Shown: positions 8,443-17,948 of the stretch, piece by piece
How the letters are laid out: each line of letters starts with the position of its first letter
Numbering within the stretch: the first letter of the stretch is position 1
Origin: Phycisphaerales bacterium
Lineage (GTDB): Bacteria > Planctomycetota > Phycisphaerae > Phycisphaerales > UBA1924
DNA: 64,000 bases
Direction: 5' to 3'
NCBI GenBank assembly: GCA_016699835.1
Contig: CP064987.1
Location: forward strand, 1,426,001-1,490,000
Notes under the pieces: generated by a model
Databases searched by the model: none
Seen by the model: the letters and a program-made list of their open reading frames with translations, nothing else
Told to the model about the DNA's origin: nothing
Made by a program: the position numbers and the translations under genes

Positions 8443-10125
8443 ATGTCGAATCAGGGATTTCAGTTGCAGGCGTTCCAGGGCGCAGGTGTGGATGGCCCGA
8501 CGCTGGCTCGGCATCTCGATGAGCACGCGTCGGTGACGCTCCCCCGACTCTCGCGTCTGTGGTCGTACTACCGCAACGCGCTCGTGCCCACATCACGCGG
8601 CGGGGCCTTGAGCACGACGGGCCAAGGGCGTTGGTATCGCCTGGCGCAGGAGGTTGGGCTTCCCTCACGCATCGTCGGTCGGCCTGGGTCGGGGCTCTCG
8701 GCGTGGTCGTTCGATCAGGCGAAGAAGCGGCGTGAGGTTGTTGTGGAGAACGACATCGCCTGGCGCGTGCAAACGATGGTCGACTTCATGTTCGGGCGGC
8801 CGGTGCGGCTGGTCTCGGCGTCGAAATCGGTGGCAATGCGGGACGTGATCGAGCGCGTGCTCGACGCGGTGTGGGAGCGGTCGGGCGGGATCGCGCTCCT
8901 GCAGGACATGGCGCTGCTCGGGCATGTGTATGGGCACGTCGATCTCGTGTTGCGGGCGGACGAGGCCGGGCTTCGTCGATTGGCGGGAATGATCGCGGCT
9001 CGTACCGGGAATCCTGGTGATGCGATGTCGTTCGATGACGACGGCGAGGCGCAGAGCGTGGCTCACGACGGCTCTGCGTTCGACGAGGTGTTGCACGCGC
9101 TGCGGCACGAGGATCTTTTACGGATCGAGGTGATCGAGCCGCGCCGGGGTGTGGCCATGCTTGATCCGAGTGACTATCGCACGATGCGAGCGTACGTCGT
9201 TCGTCAGCAGGTGGCGGGGGGTATGAGCGGATCGGCGACGGGCGGCGGCGGGATCGAACGAGAGAGTGCGCGCGAATCGTCGTTCTCGGTGCGGGCGTGG
9301 CTGCGAGGGGAATGGACGCCGAAGTCGTGGAACGACGGCAAGGAACCGGCGCCCGCGAGCGATGAGACGGTGGAGATTCTGTCGTCGTCGCATCGCCAGG
9401 TGTATTCGGGTGGGAAACTCGTCGTGGACGAGGCGTGGGGGCTGACGCCGGGCGTCGTACCGGTGGTGCACATCCAGAACATCGCGCAGCCGTTCCAGTA
9501 TGCCGGGCAGGGGGATGTTGAGCCGTTGATCCCGCTGCAGGACGAACTCAACACGAGGCTGAGCGACCGGGCGTATCGCGTGACGCTGCAGTCGTTCAAG
9601 ATGTTTCTCGCGAAGGGGATCGAGGGGGCCGAGACGATGTTCGTCGGGCCCGGGCAGATCTGGGCGACGGACAACCCACAGGCGCAGGTCATTCCCTTCG
9701 GAGGCGACAGCGACAGTCCGAGCGAGCGCGAGCACATCCAGGAGATCCGCGAGGCGATGGACAAGGCCTCGGGCGTGCCGCCGCTGGCGAGCGGAGTGGT
9801 GCGGGCGAAACTCGGAAATCTGACGAGCGCGACGGCACTGCGGATCACGCTGATGGGACTCTTGACGCGGACGGCCCGCAAGCGCGTGACATACGGCGGC
9901 GGGATGAGCCGGATCTCGGCGATGGTCCTGCAGGCGCTCGACGCGGCGGAGGTGCTGGCGACTCGGGTCTCGGACCGTGACGTGCGCGTGCAGTGGGGGG
10001 GCCCCGTGCCGGTGGATGTCGACCAGGCGATCCGCGCGGCGAGCGAGAAGGTGACGCTGGGCGTGCCGCGGGAGCGTGTGCTCGATGAGCTCGGCTATGG
10101 ACGCGAGGACGAAGGGCTGACGTGA
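8443..10125 (+). CDS. Phage-type portal protein (SPP1 gp6-like)
   Basis: 560 residues. The stretch RREVVVENDIAWRVQTMVDF followed by MFGRPVRL, the later LIPLQDELNTRLSDRAYRVT, and SGVPPLASGVVRAKLGNLTS are characteristic of SPP1 gp6/DUF1073-type portals, which form the dodecameric DNA gate of a capsid vertex. It opens a seven-gene head cassette all on the plus strand. There is no terminase gene upstream: the preceding gene is hisN-like and the 231-base gap has no open frame that I can support. GC content matches the host genes around it, so this is not a fresh insertion. Confidence 0.8.
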   Translation: MSNQGFQLQAFQGAGVDGPTLARHLDEHASVTLPRLSRLWSYYRNALVPTSRGGALSTTGQGRWYRLAQEVGLPSRIVGRPGSGLSAWSFDQAKKRREVVVENDIAWRVQTMVDFMFGRPVRLVSASKSVAMRDVIERVLDAVWERSGGIALLQDMALLGHVYGHVDLVLRADEAGLRRLAGMIAARTGNPGDAMSFDDDGEAQSVAHDGSAFDEVLHALRHEDLLRIEVIEPRRGVAMLDPSDYRTMRAYVVRQQVAGGMSGSATGGGGIERESARESSFSVRAWLRGEWTPKSWNDGKEPAPASDETVEILSSSHRQVYSGGKLVVDEAWGLTPGVVPVVHIQNIAQPFQYAGQGDVEPLIPLQDELNTRLSDRAYRVTLQSFKMFLAKGIEGAETMFVGPGQIWATDNPQAQVIPFGGDSDSPSEREHIQEIREAMDKASGVPPLASGVVRAKLGNLTSATALRITLMGLLTRTARKRVTYGGGMSRISAMVLQALDAAEVLATRVSDRDVRVQWGGPVPVDVDQAIRAASEKVTLGVPRERVLDELGYGREDEGLT

Positions 10126-10201
10126 GTCGCCGGCATATCCGGCGTCAGGTTGGTCATTGATCGCGAACGAGTGTGGGCAGAACGAACGACAGGAGCATGC
10201 G

Positions 10202-10900
10202 ATGACACGTGAAGAGATGACACTCAAGACTGAGAGCACGAAGGTGACGAGTACGACGACGCACCACGAGATACACCCGGACGAGGCGATGCCTGCGACT
10301 GAACCTGTGGCCGAGACTGACATGTTGGATGCCTCGGACGTGGGCGACGGGGAGCGCGACGTGAGCGAGGATGAGTCCGAGCGCGAGCCGGCCTCTCCGG
10401 CGGACTCGGTTGGGACTGCGATGGCCCGCGAGTTGGAGGCCGCGCACTGGAAGACCAAGGCCGTGCACGCGCAGGAGTTGGTCGATTCGCTCGAGAAGAC
10501 ACTCGCCTCCATGAGATCACGGTTGGACGAGACGATGTCGGAACTCTCGCGGAGTGAGCGGCGTCGGGCGATCGATCAGGCGCTGGTCGAGAGCCGCACG
10601 ATCGACTTGGACACCTCGCGTGTGCTCATCGAGCAGGCGATGACCGACCCGGGCACGGAGCGCCGGCCGCGCGACGTGGAGAGCGCCGTCCGTGATCTCA
10701 GGCGTCGCAAGCCACACCTCTTTGAGATCTCGCGGTCGAAGGTCCACGCCTCGGGAGTCATGGAGGACCAGGAGGAAGTCTCGGAGGCGGCACTCCATCG
10801 CGCGGCCGACGACGCGCGCACCGGCGATCGCGGGGCGCTCCTGCGATACCTCAGACTCCGGCGCGGCACGACAGAAGAGAACGGCACGCTGAGCGCCTGA
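10202..10900 (+). CDS. Probable capsid scaffolding protein
   Basis: 232 residues. The N-terminal 75 are acidic and low in complexity (many Asp, Glu, Thr). A long amphipathic helix follows (about 80-125, AAHWKTKAVHAQELVDSLEK and on), then a basic C-terminal region with RDLRRRKPHLF. An acidic, coiled-coil protein of this size between portal and major capsid genes is the usual place and look of a phage scaffold, which is lost from the mature shell. ATG 10202 is taken because AGGAG lies six bases before it; the upstream TTG reading is unlikely. No family signature is visible, so the role is inferred from position and composition. Confidence 0.6.
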   Translation: MTREEMTLKTESTKVTSTTTHHEIHPDEAMPATEPVAETDMLDASDVGDGERDVSEDESEREPASPADSVGTAMARELEAAHWKTKAVHAQELVDSLEKTLASMRSRLDETMSELSRSERRRAIDQALVESRTIDLDTSRVLIEQAMTDPGTERRPRDVESAVRDLRRRKPHLFEISRSKVHASGVMEDQEEVSEAALHRAADDARTGDRGALLRYLRLRRGTTEENGTLSA

Positions 10901-10997
10901 TTGCACGGGCGCTCGACGATCGACCCCACCACAGACGAGTTCCGCACGCACGCGCGTGCCTCGCAGATGAACACACACGAAGAAAGGAAGATCAACC

Positions 10998-12173
10998 ATG
11001 CCATTCACAGGAAAGACGTCGTACGCGGGCGGGACGGACCTCCCGGAGATTGTGGAGGACGTGAGCGATGTCGTCAGCATCGTCACGCCCTTCGAGACGC
11101 CGCTGCTCGATCACCTGGGCGACCCCAAGCGATCGGCGATGAGCACGGTCCACGAGTGGATCGAGGACACGCTCATCCCCAACTGGGACATCGTCAACCA
11201 GTCGTCGTTCACACCCAATGCCCAGGACGCGACGAGCATCACCGTGACGTCAGCAGCGCGATTCCAGGTCGGCGACCTCGTGCGTCCCGGAAACTCCGCG
11301 GAAGTGATGCAGGTGACGGCGATCGCGGGCTCGGTGCTCACGGTTGTTCGCCGCTATGGCTCGACGCCCGCGTCCACGCTGTCGAACAGCCTGCGTCTCA
11401 CGATCCTGGGGAACGCGGGGCTCGAGGGGGCCGACGCGGCGACCGCGCGATACACCACGCGCCTCCGCCGGCAGAACTACACGCAGATCTTCTCCGCGAC
11501 TGTCGGCGTCTCGGGGACGCTCCAGGCCGTCCGGGCGCACGGCGTCTCGGACGAACTCGACTTCCAGAAGCAAGAGCGACTGCGCGAACTCCTCCGTGAC
11601 CTGGAGAACTGCGTCATCAACGGGACTGCCCCCGCGAGCAGCCCCCAGGGCAGCGCCACCGTCCGCCGCTCGATGAACGGACTGACGAAACAGATCGCCA
11701 CCAACGCCTTCGCGCCGGGCGTCAACGGCTTCCCGCAAGGTGGCGGCACAGGGAACAACGAACTCACCGAGCCGCTGCTCAACTACGCGATGCGCCAGGT
11801 CTGGGACCAGTCCGCCGGACGCATCGACACGATCGTCGTCGGTGGCGCGCAGAAGCGTCGCATCAACGACTTCATCGGCGCCAACGTCCGCGAGTTCCCC
11901 GCGAGCGAGACACGCTTCAAGAGCATGGTCAGCCTGTACGAGAGCGACTTCGGCGTCTGCCGAGTGGTGCTCTCGCGATGGGTCCCGGCGGACACGCTCC
12001 TCCTGCTCGACTCCAGCCGCGTGCAGGTGATGCCGTTGCAGGGGCGCAGTTTCCAGTATCGCGCCCTTGGCTCGACGGGCGACTCGATCTCGGGTCAGGT
12101 CGTCGGCGAGTACACGCTCGAGTTCCGCAACGAGAACGCGCACGGCCTGATCCGGAGCCTCAGCACGACGTGA
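10998..12173 (+). CDS. Major capsid protein, SU10/DUF5309 type
   Basis: 391 residues. The opening (SYAGGTDLPEIVEDVSDVVS, then PFETPLLDHLGD), the TVHEWIEDTL block, and the central RLRRQNYTQIFSATVGVSGT are typical of SU10/DUF5309 HK97-fold major capsid proteins. So is the C-terminal FKSMVSLYESDFGVCRVVLS. A strong ribosome binding site (AAAGGAAG) precedes the ATG. It would be the most abundant protein of any particle made. No prohead protease or decoration protein gene is evident nearby. Confidence 0.85.
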   Translation: MPFTGKTSYAGGTDLPEIVEDVSDVVSIVTPFETPLLDHLGDPKRSAMSTVHEWIEDTLIPNWDIVNQSSFTPNAQDATSITVTSAARFQVGDLVRPGNSAEVMQVTAIAGSVLTVVRRYGSTPASTLSNSLRLTILGNAGLEGADAATARYTTRLRRQNYTQIFSATVGVSGTLQAVRAHGVSDELDFQKQERLRELLRDLENCVINGTAPASSPQGSATVRRSMNGLTKQIATNAFAPGVNGFPQGGGTGNNELTEPLLNYAMRQVWDQSAGRIDTIVVGGAQKRRINDFIGANVREFPASETRFKSMVSLYESDFGVCRVVLSRWVPADTLLLLDSSRVQVMPLQGRSFQYRALGSTGDSISGQVVGEYTLEFRNENAHGLIRSLSTT

Positions 12174-12342
12174 TCGGTGCGTGCAAGGGTCCACGCACCG
12201 ACTCACCTACCGGCTCACGCTGTCACATCTCACGCCCTCTCTCCCCTCCTCGGAGGCGACGACAGGTGCGCCCTCCGGGTTTCAAGGTCTCGTTACTTCT
12301 CGCGTTCCGCTGAGAAGCGGCACGCACGCAAGGGAGGTTCTC

Positions 12343-12978
12343 ATGTTCGCCACCGATCGTGACATCCTGGCCATCGAGCCATCGATCTTCCGAGACGTCT
12401 CATGGGTGGGTCAACGCCTGTGCAACGGCACGGCCAAGATCAACTCCGGCTCTCTCGACATCACCAGCACCGACAACGACCTCGACGCCGCACGCGTCCA
12501 GGCGGGACATGTCGCGTTGATCAATGGCGTCGCCTACGAGATTCTCGCAGTCACGTCAGGAACCATCGCCGAGATCTCGCTCCTCCGGGGCACGACCGAC
12601 GATCCCGTGCTCATGCCGGCGGATCAGCCTTCGAGTCCGTTCTCGATCACGAGTTTCACGCCCCAGATTGCGATCGTGCACCGACAGATCCTGCGGACCA
12701 TCGGCATCGAGCCGGGGAGCGAACTCACGCCGCAGGAATCGGCGATCGTGAACCCGAGATCGTTCGCGAATCTCGAGGCGCTCGGCGCCCTGCACCTGGT
12801 CCTCTCGGCGGCGGGAGCAATGGCGGGGGAGAACGCCCCGATCTCCCAGCGTGCCCGCGCCATCGGCGCCCGATATCGCCAGGATCGCGAGCGCACTCGT
12901 GTCGTACTCGATCTCGATGGCGACGGCGTCGCCGACACCATTCGCACGCTCAACATCATCCAGTTCGAGCGGATCTGA
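12343..12978 (+). CDS. Unknown protein of the head cassette
   Basis: 211 residues, family not recognised. The N-terminal half (residues 1-105) looks beta-rich, with alternating hydrophobic residues and a turn-rich sequence (VALINGVAYEILAVTSGTIA). A helical segment runs from about 110 to 185. Near the end, VVLDLDGDGVADTIR looks like a calcium-binding EF-hand/TSP3-style loop. Its place right after the major capsid gene suggests a head-completion or adaptor protein, which is inference only. ATG 12343 is supported by AGGGAGG five bases upstream. Confidence 0.55.
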   Translation: MFATDRDILAIEPSIFRDVSWVGQRLCNGTAKINSGSLDITSTDNDLDAARVQAGHVALINGVAYEILAVTSGTIAEISLLRGTTDDPVLMPADQPSSPFSITSFTPQIAIVHRQILRTIGIEPGSELTPQESAIVNPRSFANLEALGALHLVLSAAGAMAGENAPISQRARAIGARYRQDRERTRVVLDLDGDGVADTIRTLNIIQFERI

Positions 12979-13018
12979 GTATTCGCCACACGCACTTGTC
13001 CTCCGAGGAGTCGTCTCA

Positions 13019-13423
13019 ATGCTCATCCTGAACCCCAAACAGGTCGTCTTCGCCGGCCTGAGTCTCGACCCGGTGAAAAGCCTGGTGATCGAGCGTCGCG
13101 CGACGCGACTCGTTGTGGACCACGCCGACACCGGGCCGCATGTGGCGTTCGTGGATTGCCCGGAGGTGCGCGTGACGATGCGCGTGACGCAGGACCTGAT
13201 CGATCCGCTTGCGGACTCACCTAGACCCGGCGAGAGCGGCACGATCACCGCGACCGTCTCCACCAGCGGGAGCGACGCGGGGCGCCGGAGCCTCAGCGCG
13301 ACGGGCGTGGTGACGCAGGTGTCGTACGAGGTCTCGCCGCGTGTTGGTGCGCTGCGAACGCTGGAGTTCGTGCTCGTCTCACCGACCGGAGCCAACGACC
13401 CGGTGACGATCACGCCGATCTGA
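13019..13423 (+). CDS. Unknown small beta-rich protein of the head cassette
   Basis: 134 residues, family not recognised. It is almost entirely predicted strands, with repeated alternation such as VRVTMRVTQDLI, GTITATVSTSG, and ATGVVTQVSYEV and a final LVSPTGANDPVTITPI. The last part loosely recalls tail-tube or tube-initiator beta-sandwiches (a G-x-x-x-V-T-x-V-S-Y core), but this is a weak resemblance. The ATG at 13019 has GAGGAG eight bases upstream. Cassette position favours a connector or tube component. Confidence 0.5.
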   Translation: MLILNPKQVVFAGLSLDPVKSLVIERRATRLVVDHADTGPHVAFVDCPEVRVTMRVTQDLIDPLADSPRPGESGTITATVSTSGSDAGRRSLSATGVVTQVSYEVSPRVGALRTLEFVLVSPTGANDPVTITPI

Positions 13424-13483
13424 GTTACGCAATCGCTCCTATCGAGTCGAAAGAACCACGCCAAGTCGCATCGAGGTCCACCC

Positions 13484-13855
13484 ATGAGTTCGTACAACGC
13501 CCAGAACATCTTCGGCTCAGGGCCGCACCGCTTCCAGATGGGAAGGCAAGGCGAAGAGGTCGTCGCGAACTTTGTGATCAGCCAGCCGCCGCCAGGCTCG
13601 ACGCCCCAGGGTCTGCGCGAACTCGACATCATCGTGCGCGGACGGCTCGTCTCGACGACGGAGGCGGGCCTGTGGACGCTCCGCGACACGATCACGGCCT
13701 TGCTCACCCATCCGCCCACGAGCGCGACGCTCGTGGATCAGACCGGACGTTTGCACGCGAACATGAGTTTCATCGAGTACGAGGAGGCCGATCGTGTCGA
13801 TCGCGGACGCGGGTACTCGATCGCGTACACCGCCACGTTCCGCCGGTTTGTGTGA
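13484..13855 (+). CDS. Unknown small protein of the head cassette
   Basis: 123 residues, family not recognised. It reads as a compact alpha/beta domain: RELDIIVRGRLVSTTEAGLW, a helix with LRDTITALLTH, then SATLVDQTGRLHANMSFIEY, and a final strand in YSIAYTATFRRFV. Order (strand, helix, long hairpin, strand ending in a Y-x-A-x-F pattern) recalls small baseplate or neck proteins, but without a search this is only a guess. It follows the 134-residue protein by 60 bases on the same strand. Confidence 0.5.
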   Translation: MSSYNAQNIFGSGPHRFQMGRQGEEVVANFVISQPPPGSTPQGLRELDIIVRGRLVSTTEAGLWTLRDTITALLTHPPTSATLVDQTGRLHANMSFIEYEEADRVDRGRGYSIAYTATFRRFV

Positions 13856-13998
13856 GCATTTCCTACAAACTCGTGGCACAAGCGACTCACCTGTGCACTC
13901 TTCGTCGTGTCCCGAAAGTCTCGATCTCGACCATACCGGCGACCGGCATCCAAGATCATCTCCACCCGCAGATTGCTCGATTTCCTTTGCTCGCACCC

Positions 13999-14319
13999 AT
14001 GGATCCCACCACGCTCGACATAGCCTCCACGCTCACCCAGTTCGGCACGGCCGGACTCATCGGGTGGATGTGGCTGACCGAACGCAAGGGCGCGCTCGCG
14101 CGAGATCGCCAGATCGCCGAGGCCCATGAGGCGCTGATGCACGAACGGGCCGCGTTTGCCGTCGTCATCGAGGCCCTCCGCGAGAACACCAAGGCCCTCG
14201 CGGCCATCGACTCCAGCCAGCGGGAGCTCGCCCGGACTTTTTCGCAGGCCATCGAGCGACTCTCCGTTCGCACCGTGGTTGATACGACATCCTCGCCTCC
14301 AAGGGTGTCGGTGGCGTGA
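13999..14319 (+). CDS. Small single-pass membrane protein, holin-like layout
   Basis: 106 residues. One N-terminal membrane segment (about residues 8-26, containing LTQFGTAGLIGWMWL) is followed by a long charged helix with heptad spacing (residues 30-90). This is the layout of class III-like holins, spanin-like proteins and many small coiled-coil membrane proteins. It closes the head cassette, where phages often place lysis genes, but no endolysin gene is present. The open frame extends upstream; ATG 13999 is preferred because it puts the helix at the N-terminus. Confidence 0.5.
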   Translation: MDPTTLDIASTLTQFGTAGLIGWMWLTERKGALARDRQIAEAHEALMHERAAFAVVIEALRENTKALAAIDSSQRELARTFSQAIERLSVRTVVDTTSSPPRVSVA

Positions 14320-14345
14320 GGTCCATCGGGCCGAGCGATTGTGCG

Positions 14346-15524
14346 CTATTTGTGGTTCTCCAATGACGTGTTGCGAGTGTGCGGCGGTTCAGGATCAAAG
14401 ATGGAATCATCGAGCACAGGATTGATCTCGAAGGAATCGATCGAAGAGTCCGCACCGGGCACGCGCGCGCCATGAAGAGAAGTTATAGAGGAGATGGGGA
14501 GACGCACGCCTTCATACATCGCGTCTCCGGTGTACTCGCGAACAACATCGCCGATGCTCGTGCCAGAGTCGCGCCCATGAAACCTGGCTTGAACCAATCG
14601 CCCCGTCCCGCGCTCAATCGAGAGCGTCGTCATCGCGCCGCGCGTCCAGACGACGAGGTGATCGACCGCACTCTCTCCACTCTCGCCCGATCCATGCGCG
14701 ATCGCGATGAACGAGCGCTCGGAACCGGAGTCGCGCACGGCGTCGGTGAGAATGACGACGGGGTGTCGCGCGAGGACACGATCGAAGGCCTTGACGCGGG
14801 AGTCACCTATCGGCTCGTGTCGGCGCGACGAGGCCATGGCCGCGCCATTCTCGGAGCGGATGGTCGAGAACCACGAATCGTTCCACGATTCCCACTCGCG
14901 GAATCGGTCGGGAAGGATCGCGGCGAACTCGTGGGTGACGGAATAAGACGTGCCCCCTGATTCAACGGTGCGCGAGGTTGTCTCGCGGTACGAGCGGATG
15001 GATCGGATCTTCGATTCACCACCGGCCCAGTCGATGAGCGTGGCCAGAAGAGCGCGACCTTGTTCGATCTCCTCGGGCGTGCCCGTGGGTCTTTGGTCGG
15101 GAATCTCGATGTATCGAGAGGGATTCTGGATGAACGCCTCGCGGCAGGCATCGGAGGCGAAAAAATAGACGCGTCCCTCATGGACGAAGTGGCGTCGGGC
15201 ATCGCCGGTGCCGCTGAGAGGCCCCATACGCCCGCAAGCGCCTCCGTCGGCGACCTCGAATCGCGCAGGATCACGCTCGAAGGTGGCTCGATTCTTCGCA
15301 GACACGAAGCGGTAGACGATACCTTCGTGGAGCAAGGCAAGGTCGCGCTTTCCCACGACGGTTCGGCCACGAGCGGCCTCAACCGCGTCGATCGTCAGAA
15401 CTCGAGACTCGGGGGCGTCGTCGCACGCCGCGAGGCCTGGCGAACGCGGATCCTTCGCACACCCGGAGAAAACCACGAGCGAAAACGTCATGATGAGCAC
15501 GGTCGATCGAGAGATGAACGACAT
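14346..15524 (-). CDS. Lipoprotein with two YHS-like domains
   Basis: 392 residues. ATG 15524 gives a lipoprotein signal (STVLIMTFSLVVFSGC, lipobox cysteine at about residue 21), and GGAAGGA lies upstream. Two consecutive YHS-like units follow: IVYRFVSAKNRATFERDPAR and VYFFASDACREAFIQNPSRY, each with the F-x(3-8)-F-x-x-(D/N)-P-x-(R)-(F/Y) pattern. YHS domains are known in metal-related proteins and in periplasmic copper or heavy-metal handling, but the usual leading Cys is not in place in the first unit. The rest (from about residue 150) is a beta-rich domain resembling LolA-like or outer-membrane sensor folds. Function unknown; an envelope-anchored metal or lipid binder is plausible. Confidence 0.7.
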   Translation of the reverse strand: MSFISRSTVLIMTFSLVVFSGCAKDPRSPGLAACDDAPESRVLTIDAVEAARGRTVVGKRDLALLHEGIVYRFVSAKNRATFERDPARFEVADGGACGRMGPLSGTGDARRHFVHEGRVYFFASDACREAFIQNPSRYIEIPDQRPTGTPEEIEQGRALLATLIDWAGGESKIRSIRSYRETTSRTVESGGTSYSVTHEFAAILPDRFREWESWNDSWFSTIRSENGAAMASSRRHEPIGDSRVKAFDRVLARHPVVILTDAVRDSGSERSFIAIAHGSGESGESAVDHLVVWTRGAMTTLSIERGTGRLVQARFHGRDSGTSIGDVVREYTGDAMYEGVRLPISSITSLHGARVPGADSSIDSFEINPVLDDSIFDPEPPHTRNTSLENHK

Positions 15525-15782
15525 ACAAAGTGTCCTTCCCGAGTGGGCGATGTTGGGTTCCGGTGAGCGAACTGTGGTTCTGACGGTCAGATCGAGCACA
15601 GTGAACGATACCCGCACAGTGATATGAATCGACGCGATCGGTGAAAGACAGTCTGGATCACACCGTCTCGCCAACGCCCGGCACAATGCCGCTCACCGGG
15701 ATCGAAAGAAGCCAGCGCGAGGACGGCGGAAGACCGCTCGAGTGTACCAGGTTTCCGCCAGGATCCACAACTACCGCTACGT

Positions 15783-17263
15783 TCAGTTGAGCGCCAGGAG
15801 GAACATCCATGTGCTCAGCGTGATCGTCCCGTTGTGCAGGAAGTGGGCCGTCATCGACGCGATCAGCGACCCGCGGTACTCACGGAGCACGCCATAGATC
15901 ACCCCGCCCGTGGCGACCCCCGCGAGGCCGGGCAGGTCATACCCGTGCATCGCCCCGAAAATCACCGCCGAGATCAGGACGCTGGGAATCCAGGGCAGGT
16001 GCAGGCGGAGCATCCGATAGAGCCGCCCCGCGAAAGACGATCTCCTCGGTGATCGGCGCCCAGACCACCGTTCCCAGCGCTCCGATCGTGAACGCCAGCC
16101 ACGACGAGCCTCCGGGTGGCCTGAACATCGGCGACCCCTCCACGCCCACCTTCGCCGCCTCCTCGCCGCCCATCGACACCAGCCACGCCACGACGCCCGA
16201 CACGAGCAGCGTGAGCGGCAGATCGCACAGGTATGCCGCGATCCCGAACCCGATCTCCTTCCCCCACCCTTCTCCAGAGTGCAGCCCGAGGTCCATCTTG
16301 ACGAACTGCCAGTCCACGCCGCGCAGCACAGGCCACGCCAGCGCCGCCAGGCATCCCCACATCAGCACCTCGGTGACCACCATCATCCCTGATGCGAACT
16401 CGCGCGACCCGACGATCGCCAGCATCCCGCCGCCGAGCACGAGCAACATCATGATCGCGAAGACCGCGAACATCTCGCCGTATACGGGCCCCTTGAACGA
16501 CGGCGCATCCATGTTGTCGCCGAACGTTCCCGCCAGCGTCATCGCAACTCCCCGAATCGCGAATCCGATCCCGATCAGAAAAGCAACTCCTGAATACAGA
16601 TTGAACCCCGTGCCTACCGCGTTGATCCGATCGAGCCCGCCCAACAGCCGGGCCCGCCCTCGTCCCTTGTGCGAGAGCCGCCACCTCTCCGAACCACCCG
16701 TGCCTCGACACGAGCCACTCCCGCGCATCCCGAGGCACGCCGCTCCCACCCTGCTCGCTCTTGTAGATCTCATGGATCCACTGCACGTCCGTCAACAACT
16801 CGCTCCCCGGCGTGACCTCCTCCTCTAACTTCGCCAGTCGCCGGTTCGCCTCCTCCACCCCCACCAACTCCCCCGCCACGATCGCCGCTCGCAAGCGATC
16901 CGTCCGGGAGATCGCGATCGAGTCGATCATCTTCATTGCCCGCGCCGGATCCACCAGTTCCCGAGACTCCTCATCCTCGGCGAGCGTCGCCCGGTCCGCG
17001 GCATTCACAAACCGCAACTCATAGTTGATCTTCGTGACGATCTGGCACCTCGTCGTGAACTCCCCCGCCGGCTCAGGCGACGCCGACTCGTCCTGCACCC
17101 ATTCCACCACGGGGTCGGGCGACGACCGCTCCATCAGTGATCGCGACGTCTGCTGCACCAGCACCACCAGCGGCACGACCACCGCGATGAGCGCGAGAGC
17201 CGTCACCCCCATCACCTTGTTGATCGGGTCCGTCCGGTCCGTGGCGTCGGGAAAGATCGACAT
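15783..17263 (-). pseudogene. CPBP-family intramembrane metalloprotease, two frameshifts
   Basis: Three frames join into one protein of about 490 residues. Part one starts at ATG 17263 (MSIFPDATDRTDPINKVMGV, one membrane helix, then a soluble domain). Part two, from about 16670, is a multi-helix membrane domain ending in PITEEIVFRG. Part three, from about 16025, runs LPWIPSVLISAVIFGAMHGY to NGTITLSTWMFLLALN. All three CPBP (CAAX protease, Rce1-like) motifs survive: EEIVFRG, FGAMHG, and HFLHNG. The second shift is one extra base in CCCC at 16026-16029: three Cs would restore RGRLYRML. The first lies somewhere near 16655-16690 in GC-rich sequence. Conserved motifs on both sides argue for sequencing errors. 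The substrate of this subgroup is unknown. Confidence 0.75.
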
Positions 17264-17270
17264 GCGGCAC

Positions 17271-17298
17271 AGCATACCCGACCAAGGCCGTCCCGCAA
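17271..17298 (-). promoter_or_regulatory. Promoter of the CPBP gene, probably leaderless
   Basis: On the minus strand, TTGCGG (17298-17293), a 16-base spacer, and TATGCT (17276-17271) are followed seven bases later by the ATG at 17263, so the transcript would begin at or beside the start codon. Confidence 0.5.
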
Positions 17299-17434
17299 GC
17301 CCACGGCTCGCCAACTGGCGATCAGCACCCTCCCCGACTGCCCCACGTCAATCTCCGTACCATCGCGCTCCGCGTGTCGAATCCGAGTCATCTGTTTATT
17401 CCCGCATCCCAACCCACCCGACCTCGTCACACCC

Positions 17435-17948
17435 ATGAGCACACACATTCTCGCCCAGATCACCGTGCCCCAGATCCAACTCGTCCTCCAAACCATCACG
17501 TTCATGATCTTCGCGATCGGCCTGATCTACACGGGCCGGCAGTTCCGCCACTGGCGCGACGCCGCCCATGTCGCCAACTTCACCAAACTCGTCGAACTCC
17601 AGATGCAACTCCGCAAGATGCGCGTCGAGAACCCGCGCCTCGCCAAGGTCTACGCCCACGACGTCCAGCCGCACCAGACCAACGAGGAGATCCAGGACTA
17701 CTTCATGAACCTCATGCAACTCTCGCTCTTCGAGATCGCCTGGTTCGGGCACAAGAACCACCAACTCCCCGACGACTACTTCGCCTCCTGGGTCAAGCGA
17801 ATGGAGGCGATCGAGGCCGAGGATTCCTTCCGCCATGTGGAGCAGCCCCTCGATGAAGATCATGCACGACGACTTCCAGCGGTTCGTTCAGGACATGATG
17901 GAACGTGGCGACCTCCACCGCTCGCGGAGCGCGGACTTCACGGCCTGA
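17435..17948 (+). CDS. Membrane-anchored protein of unknown function, probable frameshift
   Basis: Family not recognised. One membrane helix near the start (about residues 14-34, VLQTITFMIFAIGLIYTGRQ) is followed by a helical cytoplasmic domain with several aromatic and charged patches (FRHWRDAAHVANFTKLVELQ; DYFMNLMQLSLFEIAWFGHK). This resembles small DUF6082-like membrane proteins. Past residue about 130, the annotated frame turns arginine-rich, while the neighbouring frame continues sensibly (MWSSPSMKIMHDDFQRFVQD) to a TGA at 17946-17948. Restoring two bases in CGCC at 17831-17834 (CGCGCC) joins the two, giving about 170 residues. The stop abuts the convergent SpoIIE gene. Confidence 0.65.

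Noticed and set aside
8443..14319. Complete prophage
   Set aside because: No terminase, integrase, protease, tail or endolysin gene, no attachment-like repeats at the ends, and GC like the host.
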